Positions 43,531 to 51,910 of a stretch of DNA of 64,000 bases are shown here, piece after piece (position 1 is the stretch's first letter; the number at the start of each line of letters is the position of its first letter). The stretch spans positions 12,255 to 76,254 of the forward strand of contig NZ_DAIOEU010000016.1 of NCBI RefSeq assembly GCF_036746095.1, in the 5' to 3' direction. The notes below the pieces were generated by a model. That model was not told the DNA's origin. It saw only the letters and a list, made by a program, of their open reading frames with translations, and did not search any database. The stretch comes from Dyella_B sp036746095. Lineage in GTDB: Bacteria > Pseudomonadota > Gammaproteobacteria > Xanthomonadales > Rhodanobacteraceae. A program made the translations under genes and the position numbers.

Positions 43531-43649
43531 CGCCATTCCGGCGCAGGCCGGAATCCCGTTTTGGCATGCCGTGCGAAGCACACAGAACGTTATCTATTGT
43601 GTGCTCCGCACGTCACTCTGACTGGATTCCGGCCTTCGCCGGCATGACG
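43531..43649. repeat. Paired palindromic repeat with nested inner repeat, between LysR and RND genes
   Basis: The left arm (43531 on, CGCCATTCCGGCGCAGGCCG) and right arm (43621-43649, ACTGGATTCCGGCCTTCGCC...) are imperfect complements. Inside, GTGCGAAGCACAC (43571-43583) pairs with GTGTGCTCCGCAC (about 43599-43611). It has the same architecture as the element at 21653-21770 and is clearly a diverged copy of it. Confidence 0.88.
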
Positions 43650-43692
43650 AGCAGAGCGCGCGGGCCTGTCAGTAACCCCTGGAGCCCACCCC

Positions 43693-46600
43693 ATGCTAAG
43701 GATCGTACGGCTTGCGCTGGAGCGGCCTTATACCTTCGTCGTTCTTGCGCTGCTGATCCTGATCGTCGGTCCATTGGCCGCCTTGCGCACACCGACCGAC
43801 ATTTTCCCCGATATCAAGATTCCGGTGATTGCGGTGGTGTGGACCTACACCGGCCTGCCGCCGGAGCAGATGGCTGGCCGTATTGCCTCGCCGTTCGAAC
43901 GCGTGCTCACCACCACGGTGAACGACGTGGAGCATATCGAGGCCAAGTCGATCGCCGGCTACGGCATCATCAAGATCTTTTTCCAGCCGGGCGTGAACAT
44001 CGCCACCGCCAATGCGCAAGTCACCGCGGTGTCGCAAACGCTGCTCAAGCAGCTGCCGCCGGGCATCACGCCGCCGCTGATCCTCAACTACAACGCCTCC
44101 ACCGTGCCGATCCTGCAATTGGCGCTGTCGGGCAAAGGCTTGAGCGAGCAGAACCTGGGCGACCTGGGGCAGAACATCCTGCGTCCGCAGCTGGTGTCGG
44201 TGCCGGGCGCGGCCATTCCTTATCCGTATGGCGGCAAGACGCGCCAGGTGCAGATCGACGTGGATTCGGCCGCACTGCAGGCGCGCGGTTTGTCGGCGCA
44301 GGACGTGGCCAACGCGCTGGCGGCGCAGAACCTGATCATTCCGGTCGGCACGCAGAAAATCGGCACGTTCGAATACACGCTCAACCTCAACAACTCCCCA
44401 TCCGACATCAACGAGCTGGGCAACCTGCCTATCAAGCAGGTGAACGGCACCACCATCTACATCCACGACGTGGCTCATGTGCGCGACGGCTCGCCCCCAC
44501 AAACCAACATCGTGCACGTGGACGGCAACCGCTCGGTGCTGCTGAGCATCCTTAAGAACGGTTCGGCATCCACCCTGGCGATCGTGTCCGGCATCAAGCA
44601 GCGCCTGGCCGACAGCAAGGGCATCCTGCCGGACAACCTCAAGGTGACGCCGATCGGCGATCAATCCCTGTTCGTGCGCGCGGCGATCAGCGGCGTGGCG
44701 CGCGAAGGCGTGATTGCAGCGGCGCTCACCAGCTTGATGATCCTGTTGTTCCTGGGCAGCTGGCGCTCCACCGTGATCATCGCGATATCGATTCCGCTGG
44801 CGATTCTCGGCGCGATCGCGCTGTTGTCCGCGTTCGGCGAAACGCTCAACATCATGACGCTGGGCGGCCTCGCGCTGGCGGTGGGCATTCTGGTCGACGA
44901 CGCCACGGTGACCATCGAGAACATCAACTGGCATCTTGAGCACGGCAAGGATGTGGAAACGTCGATCATCGACGGCGCCAAGCAGATCGTCACGCCGGCG
45001 TTCGTGTCGTTGTTGTGCATCTGCATCGTGTTCGTGCCGATGTTCTTCCTCGAAGGCGTGGCGCGCTTCCTGTTCGTGCCGATGGCCGAAGCGGTGATTT
45101 TCGCGATGGTGTGCTCGTTCATCCTCTCGCGCACCTTGGTGCCGACGATGGCGAAGTTCCTGCTGAAGCCGCATGCGCCACATGTGGAAGGGCAGGGCGC
45201 GCATGCGGCGACGCCGTCCAGCCATCCGTTGCTGCGCTTTCAGCGTGCGTTCGAGGCGCGCTTCGAACGCATCCGCGCTGCCTATCACGGCATGCTCGAT
45301 CTGGCGCTGGCGCATCGCCGGCCGTTCGTGCTCGGCTTTCTCGCCTTCGTGCTGGTGTCGTTCCTGCTCGTGCCGTTCCTTGGCCGCAATTTCTTTCCTG
45401 AGGTAGACGGCGGACAGATCCTGATGCACGTACGCGCGCAGGTCGGTACACGCGTGGAAGAAACCGCCAACCTGTTCAACAAGATCGAAGGCACCGTACG
45501 CACAGTGATTCCGGCGCAGGACCTGGGCACGGTGGTGGACAACATCGGCGTGTCCGGCAGCGGCATCAACACCACCTACAACAACACCGGCCTGGTGGGC
45601 GAGCAGGATGGCGACATCCAGATCGCGCTCAACGAAGGCCATCGCCCCACCGCCGAATACGTGCGCAAGTTGCGCGAGATCTTGCCGCGCCTGTATCCCG
45701 GAGCCACGTTCTCGTTTCCGCCGGCAGACATCGTCAGCCAGATCCTGAACTTCGGCTCGCCCGCGCCGATCGATCTGCAAGTTCGCGGCCCGCATCTTGC
45801 GGCCAACTTTGCTTACGCGAATACCTTGCTTGGCCAGATCAGGCGCATTCCCGGCGTAGTCGATGCGCGCATCCAGGAATCACAGGCCAACCCCGGCTTT
45901 GACGTCAACGTCGATCGCACGCAGGCGCAACTGCTCGGCATCACCGAACGCGACGTCACCAACAGCCTGGTGGTGAACCTGGCCGGCTCCAGCCAGGTGG
46001 CGCCGACATTCTGGCTCAATCCAGCCAACGGCGTGTCGTATCCGATCGTGATGCAGACCCCGCAATACGCACTGGAAAGCCTGGCGCAATTGCGCAACCT
46101 GCCGGTCAACGGCAGCAGCGGGCAGGCGCAGGTGCTTGGCGGCCTGGTCACGCTCAAGCGCAACAATACCAATGCGGTGATCGACCAATACGACATCCAG
46201 TCGGTGGTGCAGATCTATGCCGCCACGCAGGATCGCGATCTGGGCGCCGTCGCCACCGACGTGCAGAAGCTGATCGGCAACACCGCCAGCCAGCAGCCCA
46301 AGGGCTCGCATGTGGTGCTGCTCGGCCAGGTGCAGACCATGAACAGCGCGTTCTCGGGCTTGCTGTTCGGCCTGCTTGGCGCGGTGGTGCTGATCTATCT
46401 GCTGATCGTGGTGAATTTCCAATCGTGGAGCGATCCGTTCGTGATCATCACCGCCTTGCCCGCCGCATTGGCCGGCATCGTGTGGATGCTGTTCGCCACG
46501 CACACGCCGCTGTCGGTGCCGGCGCTTACCGGCGCGATCATGTGCATGGGTGTGGCGACGGCCAACTCCATTCTGGTGGTGAGCTTCTGCCGCGAACGCC

Positions 46601-46884
46601 TGGCCGAACACGGCGACGCCACGCTGGCCGCGCTCGAAGCCGGCTTCACCCGCTTCCGTCCCGTCTGCATGACCGCGCTGGCGATGATCATCGGCATGGC
46701 GCCGATGGCCTTGGGCCTGGGCGAAGGCGGCGAACAGAATGCACCGCTCGGCCGCGCGGTGATCGGCGGCCTGATTTTCGCCACCGGCGCGACGCTGCTG
46801 TTCGTGCCGGTCGTGTTCAGCATCATCCATGGGCGCCATGCGTCCAAAGCCATTCGCGCTGGAGAACCTGGCTATGTCGTCTGA
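43693..46884 (+). CDS. RND efflux permease (HAE1/CzcA-like)
   Basis: A 1063-aa inner-membrane antiporter. It starts MLRIVRLALERPYTFVVLAL. The proton-relay Asp pair is in AVGILVDDATVTIENINWHL near residue 401. The periplasmic loops and the second TM bundle (MGVATANSILVVSFCRERLA) are complete. It is more distant from the 6.7-13.3 kb pair than they are from each other. The ATG follows GGAGCCCACCCC. It starts the permease-adaptor-OMF operon, an order reversed from the common adaptor-first layout. Its stop overlaps the adaptor start by 11 bp. Substrate unknown; regulation by the divergent LysR is likely. Confidence 0.93.
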   Translation: MLRIVRLALERPYTFVVLALLILIVGPLAALRTPTDIFPDIKIPVIAVVWTYTGLPPEQMAGRIASPFERVLTTTVNDVEHIEAKSIAGYGIIKIFFQPGVNIATANAQVTAVSQTLLKQLPPGITPPLILNYNASTVPILQLALSGKGLSEQNLGDLGQNILRPQLVSVPGAAIPYPYGGKTRQVQIDVDSAALQARGLSAQDVANALAAQNLIIPVGTQKIGTFEYTLNLNNSPSDINELGNLPIKQVNGTTIYIHDVAHVRDGSPPQTNIVHVDGNRSVLLSILKNGSASTLAIVSGIKQRLADSKGILPDNLKVTPIGDQSLFVRAAISGVAREGVIAAALTSLMILLFLGSWRSTVIIAISIPLAILGAIALLSAFGETLNIMTLGGLALAVGILVDDATVTIENINWHLEHGKDVETSIIDGAKQIVTPAFVSLLCICIVFVPMFFLEGVARFLFVPMAEAVIFAMVCSFILSRTLVPTMAKFLLKPHAPHVEGQGAHAATPSSHPLLRFQRAFEARFERIRAAYHGMLDLALAHRRPFVLGFLAFVLVSFLLVPFLGRNFFPEVDGGQILMHVRAQVGTRVEETANLFNKIEGTVRTVIPAQDLGTVVDNIGVSGSGINTTYNNTGLVGEQDGDIQIALNEGHRPTAEYVRKLREILPRLYPGATFSFPPADIVSQILNFGSPAPIDLQVRGPHLAANFAYANTLLGQIRRIPGVVDARIQESQANPGFDVNVDRTQAQLLGITERDVTNSLVVNLAGSSQVAPTFWLNPANGVSYPIVMQTPQYALESLAQLRNLPVNGSSGQAQVLGGLVTLKRNNTNAVIDQYDIQSVVQIYAATQDRDLGAVATDVQKLIGNTASQQPKGSHVVLLGQVQTMNSAFSGLLFGLLGAVVLIYLLIVVNFQSWSDPFVIITALPAALAGIVWMLFATHTPLSVPALTGAIMCMGVATANSILVVSFCRERLAEHGDATLAALEAGFTRFRPVCMTALAMIIGMAPMALGLGEGGEQNAPLGRAVIGGLIFATGATLLFVPVVFSIIHGRHASKAIRAGEPGYVV

Positions 46885-48085
46885 AGCAACGATCCATCCT
46901 TCGCAAAAGCTGTCCAAGCGCGGCTTGCGCCGCACAGGCATCGTCATCGCCGTCATCCTGGCTGGCATCGTGGTGATCGGGTTGATTACGCGCGCGACAC
47001 AAGCGAACACGTTGAAAACCTGGACGCAGGAACAGGCCGTGCCCACGGTCGACGTCGTAGCGCCGGAGCTCGGCAAAACCGGGCCGGTGCTCGATCTGCC
47101 CGGCCAACTGCAAGCCTATACGCGCGCGCCGATCTACGCGCAGGTCAGCGGTTATCTGAAAGCGTGGAAAACCGATATCGGCACACCGGTGAAAGCCGGC
47201 GAACTGCTTGGCGAAATCTCCACCCCGGAACTCGATCAGCAACTGCAGCAGGCGCGCGCCGATCTCGCTAGCACCAAAGCAAATGCCGATCTGGCTGCGG
47301 TGACTGCCAAACGCTGGCAGGCGATGCTCAGTAGCGACTCAGTGGCGCAGCAAGATGTGGATCAGCGCACCGCCGACTACGCCGCCAAGCTTGCGCAGAT
47401 GAAGGCCGCGCAGGCGAACGTGGATCGCCTGGAAGCGGCCAAGGCGTTTGCGCGCATCGTCGCGCCGTTCGACGGCGTGGTGACGGCGCGCGATACCGAC
47501 GTCGGCGCGCTGATCAATTCGGGCGGCGGCACCGGCCCCGAGCTGTTCGTGGTGTCGGACATCCACAAGCTGCGCGTATACGTGCAGGTACCGCAGCGTT
47601 ATGCACCGTCGGTTCGTCCCGGCAGCAGCGCCGTGCTGATGGTGCCGGAATATCCGGGCCGTGAATTCCATGCGCAGGTGGTCGCGGCCTCCAACGCGGT
47701 CAACACCACCTCCGGTACCACCCTCGTGCAGCTGCAAGTCGACAATGCCGACGACAAGCTGATGCCTGGCGCGTTCGCACACGTGCGTTTCCATTTGCCG
47801 GTGGACACGACCGCGCTGCGCGTGCCGGCCAGCGCGCTGATTTTCGACAACGCCGGCTTGCGCGTGGCGACCGTCGGCGCCGGCGACAAGGTCGCCTTCA
47901 AGCAGGTGAGCATCCTGTTCGACTACGGCAAGACGGTGGAAATCGGCAGTGGATTGAGCGCCGATGATCGCGTGATCGACAGTCCGCCCGATGGCATCAA
48001 GGATGGCGATGCCGTCAAGCTCGCCACGGACGACATGAAGCTTGCCACCGAAGACACAACGGCCAAGCCGCATGAAAAAGCGTGA
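46874..48085 (+). CDS. RND efflux periplasmic adaptor (HlyD/AcrA-like)
   Basis: A 403-aa membrane fusion protein with an N-terminal membrane anchor (TGIVIAVILAGIVVIGLITR, about 20-40). The lipoyl half-motif is APIYAQVSGYLKAWKTDIGT; a coiled coil follows (residues about 115-185), then FARIVAPFDGVVTARDTDVG and beta-barrel domains. The ATG at 46874 overlaps the permease stop by 11 bp and has a GGAG ribosome binding site, implying coupled translation. It connects the permease with the downstream outer membrane factor. The C-terminus has a repetitive charged tail (KLATDDMKLATEDT). Confidence 0.92.
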   Translation: MSSEATIHPSQKLSKRGLRRTGIVIAVILAGIVVIGLITRATQANTLKTWTQEQAVPTVDVVAPELGKTGPVLDLPGQLQAYTRAPIYAQVSGYLKAWKTDIGTPVKAGELLGEISTPELDQQLQQARADLASTKANADLAAVTAKRWQAMLSSDSVAQQDVDQRTADYAAKLAQMKAAQANVDRLEAAKAFARIVAPFDGVVTARDTDVGALINSGGGTGPELFVVSDIHKLRVYVQVPQRYAPSVRPGSSAVLMVPEYPGREFHAQVVAASNAVNTTSGTTLVQLQVDNADDKLMPGAFAHVRFHLPVDTTALRVPASALIFDNAGLRVATVGAGDKVAFKQVSILFDYGKTVEIGSGLSADDRVIDSPPDGIKDGDAVKLATDDMKLATEDTTAKPHEKA

Positions 48086-49499
48086 GTCTCTTCTTGCGAT
48101 GATGATCGCCGCGGCACTGGGCGGATGCTCGCTGGCGCCGGCCTATCACCCGCCGGCGACACCGCCAGCGCAGGCGTATCGCGACGTTGGCCCTTGGATC
48201 GGCGCGCAGCCGTCCGATCAGCTACCGCGCGAGAGCTGGTGGCAGCTGTACAGCGACGCCGAACTGGATGCATTGCAGGTCAAGCTGCTGGCGAACAATG
48301 CTGACCTGGCGGCTGCGCTGGCGCACTACCAGCAAGCCCAGGCCTTTGCGATGCAGGCACGCTCCGAACTGTTTCCGCAGATCGGCGCAGGAGCCACTGG
48401 CGTACGCCAGCGCCAGTCCGATCACGCGCCGCCGGTGCGCAATCCTTCCGCGCCCGCCGACTACAACAGCTACAGCGTGGGCGCGCAGGCCAGTTATGAA
48501 GTCGACCTGTGGGGCCGCGTGCGCAACACGGTCGAAGCCGGCCGCGACAACGCGCTCGCCGCGCAAGCCGATCTCGCTTCCGCGCAACTGAGCCTGCAAG
48601 CCCAGCTTGCCGACAGCTACGTGCAGCTGCGGGGCCTCGATCAGCAGATCGAGCTGTTGCAGCAAACCATCCAGGCCTACGAGAAAGCGCTGAAACTGAC
48701 GCAGACGCTGCATGGTGGCGGCATCGTTTCCGGCCTCGACGTCTCGCGCGCGCAGACGCAGCTTTCCGATGCGCGTTCGCAGTGGTCGCAGACGCTGGCT
48801 CAGCGTGCGCTGATGCAGGACACGATCGCCGTACTGGTCGGAGAGCACGCCGCCAACTTCAGCCTGCCGGCGCGTACCGAGCCGATGCCGGTACCGACAG
48901 TGCCGCTCGGCGTGCCATCCACGCTGCTGCAACGCCGGCCCGACATCGCCGCAGCAGAGCGTCGTGTCGCTGCGGCCAACGCGGGCATTGGCGTGGCGCG
49001 CGCGGCATGGTTTCCATCGCTCACGCTCAATGCGCAAGGCGGCTACCAAAGCACCGGCTGGGCCAATTTGCTCACCGCCGGCAATCGCATCTGGGCCTTG
49101 GGGCCGATGCTGGCGCTGGATCTGTTCGACGGCGGCTATCGCAAGGCCACCATCCAGGCTGCCAAGGCGAAAACCGACGAAGCCGGCGCCATCTATCGCG
49201 GCGTGGTGCTGGGCGCCTTCCAGCAAGTGCAGGATAATCTCGCGCTACTCGATCACCTCGGCACCGCCAGCGCCAATCAGAAAGATGCAGCCGACGCCGC
49301 GCAGCACGCCCTGGATCTGTCCATGTCGCAATACAAACACGGCGCGGTGAGCTATCTGGACGTGGTGCAGGCGCAGACGGTCGCGCTGCAGGAAAAGCGT
49401 GGCCTGCTCGACCTGGACACGCAGCGCTTGCGCGCCAGCGTGCAGCTGATCCGTGCATTGGGCGGTGGCTGGTCCACCGATCAACTCGCCCAAAAGTAG
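48072..49499 (+). CDS. Outer membrane efflux lipoprotein (NodT/OprM-like)
   Basis: A 475-aa outer membrane factor. The signal peptide MKKRESLLAMMIAAALGGC carries the lipobox LGGC (Cys19). Two OEP domains follow: WWQLYSDAELDALQVKLLAN, SYEVDLWGRVRNTVEAGRDN, ARAAWFPSLTLNAQGG and MSQYKHGAVSYLDVVQAQT. The ATG at 48072 overlaps the adaptor stop codon region by 14 bp, so the three genes form one operon. It is homologous to but distinct from the OMF at 37125. Together with the upstream two gene products it would form a complete tripartite pump. Confidence 0.93.
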   Translation: MKKRESLLAMMIAAALGGCSLAPAYHPPATPPAQAYRDVGPWIGAQPSDQLPRESWWQLYSDAELDALQVKLLANNADLAAALAHYQQAQAFAMQARSELFPQIGAGATGVRQRQSDHAPPVRNPSAPADYNSYSVGAQASYEVDLWGRVRNTVEAGRDNALAAQADLASAQLSLQAQLADSYVQLRGLDQQIELLQQTIQAYEKALKLTQTLHGGGIVSGLDVSRAQTQLSDARSQWSQTLAQRALMQDTIAVLVGEHAANFSLPARTEPMPVPTVPLGVPSTLLQRRPDIAAAERRVAAANAGIGVARAAWFPSLTLNAQGGYQSTGWANLLTAGNRIWALGPMLALDLFDGGYRKATIQAAKAKTDEAGAIYRGVVLGAFQQVQDNLALLDHLGTASANQKDAADAAQHALDLSMSQYKHGAVSYLDVVQAQTVALQEKRGLLDLDTQRLRASVQLIRALGGGWSTDQLAQK

Positions 49500-49511
49500 C
49501 GGTGTGGCCTT

Positions 49512-49598
49512 GTAGGTTGGGGTGAGCGAACGCGAGCCCCATCATTCACGCATCCACAGACCATGTCGGGTTCGGCATTGGCCTCACCCTAACCTACC
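49512..49598. repeat. Inverted repeat GTAGGTTGGGGTGAG type
   Basis: The left arm GTAGGTTGGGGTGAGCGAAC (from 49512) and right arm ending CTCACCCTAACCTAC (49598) are inverted copies of one motif. It lies after the pump operon and before the two-component genes. A similar short element (GTAGGGTTGG...CCAAC) is near 27962-27991. Confidence 0.75.
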
Positions 49599-49714
49599 CA
49601 CTGTCATCAAACTGCCGCCGTGGGCGCGCCAAACTTGCCAATGCGCTACCCAGCAGCCGGGTCGCCGGCACCCATCGCACCGGTGGCGACCGCATCGCAA
49701 GCGCGGGAGGTGAC

Positions 49715-50392
49715 ATGCGGATCCTGGTGGTGGAAGACGATCTCGAAACGGCTGCCTATCTGAAAACCAGTCTTGCCGGCACGGCAACGGCCGTCGATTG
49801 CACGCACGATGGATCGGCCGGTTGGCAGTTGGCGTACAGCGGTGATTACGATCTGCTGGTGGTGGACCGCATGCTGCCGCATATCGATGGCGTCTCGCTG
49901 GTGCGCCACTTGCGTGCGGAGGGCAGGCAGACGCCGGTGTTGATGCTTTCGGCCCTGGGCGAATGCGATGCCCGTGTGGAAGGCCTGGAAGCCGGCGCGG
50001 ATGATTACCTGGGCAAGCCTTTTGCGCTCAGCGAATTGAAGGCGCGCATCGGTGCGTTGGCACGCCGGTTGCCGGCGCTGGATGCGAATGCGCGCCTGTC
50101 CGTGGCTGACCTGCAGCTGGACCTGCGTACGCGTGAAGCAAGCCGCGCGCAGCAGCCGATCGAATTGCAGCCACGTGAATTCCGCCTGCTGGAATATCTG
50201 ATGAAGCAGGCCGGCAAAGTGGTGACGCGTTCCATGTTGCTGGAACATGTGTGGGAATTCCATTTCGATCCGCAAACCAGCGTGGTGGAAACCCACATCA
50301 GCCGCTTGCGCGCAAAGATCGATCGCGGTTATGCCGTACCGTTGCTGCACACCATTCGCGGCACCGGGTATTGCCTGCGTGCGCCCGATTAG
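49715..50392 (+). CDS. OmpR/PhoB-family response regulator
   Basis: A 225-aa transcription factor. The receiver domain starts MRILVVEDDLETAAYLKTSL, with the phosphoacceptor Asp51 in LLVVDRMLPHIDG and the conserved Lys in DDYLGKPFALSEL. The C-terminal winged helix (about 130-222) contains EFRLLEYLMKQAGKVVTRSM and ETHISRLRAKIDRG. The ATG follows a strong GGGAGGTGA ribosome binding site. The stop overlaps the kinase gene by 14 bp, so the two are co-translated. Target genes are unknown; the next genes (TonB receptor, phosphatase) are candidates. Confidence 0.94.
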   Translation: MRILVVEDDLETAAYLKTSLAGTATAVDCTHDGSAGWQLAYSGDYDLLVVDRMLPHIDGVSLVRHLRAEGRQTPVLMLSALGECDARVEGLEAGADDYLGKPFALSELKARIGALARRLPALDANARLSVADLQLDLRTREASRAQQPIELQPREFRLLEYLMKQAGKVVTRSMLLEHVWEFHFDPQTSVVETHISRLRAKIDRGYAVPLLHTIRGTGYCLRAPD

Positions 50393-51728
50393 CTTCCTCC
50401 GCACGGCCACGTTTCGCATGGCCGTCTTGCAGGCCATGCTGTTCGCCTGTGTGGTCGCCGGCTTGTTCAGCCTGGTATGGCATGAAATCCACACTTACGT
50501 GGCCGATCAATTGCATATCGCCGTGCAAGTGGAAACCGCAAGCCTGCGCGAGGCGGCGCGCGACGGCATGCTTGCGCCGCAAATCCGCCAGCGCCTGTCG
50601 GTCAAGCAGGAAGGCGCCGACTACTATCTGTTGAGTAACGAGGACGGGCAGCGCATCGCCGGCAATCTGCTGTTTCATCCTGCCGCCGCCGGCTGGCAAC
50701 GCGTACCGATCCACGACGCCATCGGCATCCACGCGCATCACGCCACGCAGGTGGATCTGTTGGTGACGCCGCTGGATGGCGGACACTGGTTGACGGTGGG
50801 GCGGGACAACCGCGATATCGGCGAGCTCGATGAAGATCTCGGGCGCTACTTCTTCGTAAGCGTGGGCGCGGCGATGCTGTTCGCCCTGCTCTCGGGCGGC
50901 ATTGCCGGCCATGTCTTCGTGAAATCGGTCGATAGCCTGAGCGCACGCGCCGAACGCATCGTTGCCGGCGAAGAAGCCGGCCCCTTGCGCCTGAAGCGAG
51001 GCAGCGAGGAATTCGTGCAGTTGGCCGCACGGCTCAACCGCATGCTCGAACGCATGCACACGTTGATGGAAAACATGCGGCAGGTTTCCAACGACATCGC
51101 GCACGACCTGCGTACGCCGCTCACTCGCCTGCGCCAGCGCCTGGAGTCAGCCTGCGAGGAACAACACGGGCCCGCGCGGCAACGCCAAACGATCGAGCGC
51201 TGCATCGTGGAAGTCGATCAGGTGCTGGCGACATTCGGCGCGCTGCTGCGCATTTCCCGCGTCCAGGCGCGCGAGCGCCGGGCGGGTTTCATGCCCATGG
51301 ACCTGTCCGAGCTGTTCACGTCGATGGCCGAGGTCTACCGGCCTGTGGCTGAGGATACGGGGCGTATCGTCGACGCCAACATCCAACCGGGGCTTGCCTT
51401 CAAAGGTGATCGCGCGCTCATCACGCAGATGCTCGCCAACCTGATCGAGAACGCGATTCATCACACGCCAACGGGAACGCGCATCACCGTGTCGCTGATA
51501 CAGACCATGCAGGGTGTCGTCGGTTGTATCGAGGACACCGGCCCCGGCATTCCATCGCAAGCGCATCAGCGCGTGTTCAATCGCTTCGTGCGGCTGGACA
51601 GCAGCCGCACCTCGCCGGGCAGTGGCCTTGGCCTGGCGCTGGTGGCGGCGATTGCCCAATTGCACCGCATTGCGCTGAACCTCGCGGACCGCCGGCCGGG
51701 ATTGGCCGTCGAAATGCGCTTTACATAA
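50379..51728 (+). CDS. Sensor histidine kinase
   Basis: A 449-aa membrane kinase. Two membrane spans (about 14-38 and 158-181) flank a periplasmic sensor of about 115 residues. A HAMP domain follows (KSVDSLSARAERIVAGEEAG). The dimerisation/phosphotransfer helix has His242 in NDIAHDLRTPLTRLRQRLES. ATPase boxes are LIENAIHHTPTG (N box), EDTGPGIP (G1) and GSGLGLALVAAIAQL (G2). The GTG start at 50379 is 14 bp inside the regulator gene; an alternative ATG at 50418 lacks a ribosome binding site. The signal sensed is unknown. The short periplasmic loop is rich in His (GIHAHHAT), which may hint at metal sensing; this is speculation. Confidence 0.92.
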   Translation: MRPISFLRTATFRMAVLQAMLFACVVAGLFSLVWHEIHTYVADQLHIAVQVETASLREAARDGMLAPQIRQRLSVKQEGADYYLLSNEDGQRIAGNLLFHPAAAGWQRVPIHDAIGIHAHHATQVDLLVTPLDGGHWLTVGRDNRDIGELDEDLGRYFFVSVGAAMLFALLSGGIAGHVFVKSVDSLSARAERIVAGEEAGPLRLKRGSEEFVQLAARLNRMLERMHTLMENMRQVSNDIAHDLRTPLTRLRQRLESACEEQHGPARQRQTIERCIVEVDQVLATFGALLRISRVQARERRAGFMPMDLSELFTSMAEVYRPVAEDTGRIVDANIQPGLAFKGDRALITQMLANLIENAIHHTPTGTRITVSLIQTMQGVVGCIEDTGPGIPSQAHQRVFNRFVRLDSSRTSPGSGLGLALVAAIAQLHRIALNLADRRPGLAVEMRFT

Positions 51729-51792
51729 GCTGGAATGAAATCCCGGCTTTCGCGACGTTCCCATACCGGGATTACACATGCCATTCAGCCGG
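51729..51792. repeat. Imperfect inverted repeat downstream of the histidine kinase
   Basis: AGCTGGAATGAAATCCCGG (from about 51729) is partly complementary to CCGGGATTACACATGCCATT (to about 51792). It is a member of the GGGATTGC-type family. It lies after the kinase stop codon and may form a hairpin at the 3' end of that transcript. Confidence 0.55.
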
Positions 51793-51910
51793 AAGCTTAC
51801 GAATTCGTATAGTGGCTGCATTCTCGCTGTCATCGCGCTCGCCTACGTTGATGGCTTTCGTGAGTGGTCCGAGTGACGACCACGCACGGGTCGTCCATAG
51901 CGAGGAAAAT

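Noticed and set aside
43696..45795. Minus-strand frame of 699 codons inside the third RND gene
   Set aside because: An antisense shadow of the 43693-46884 permease, with biased composition and no homologous motif.
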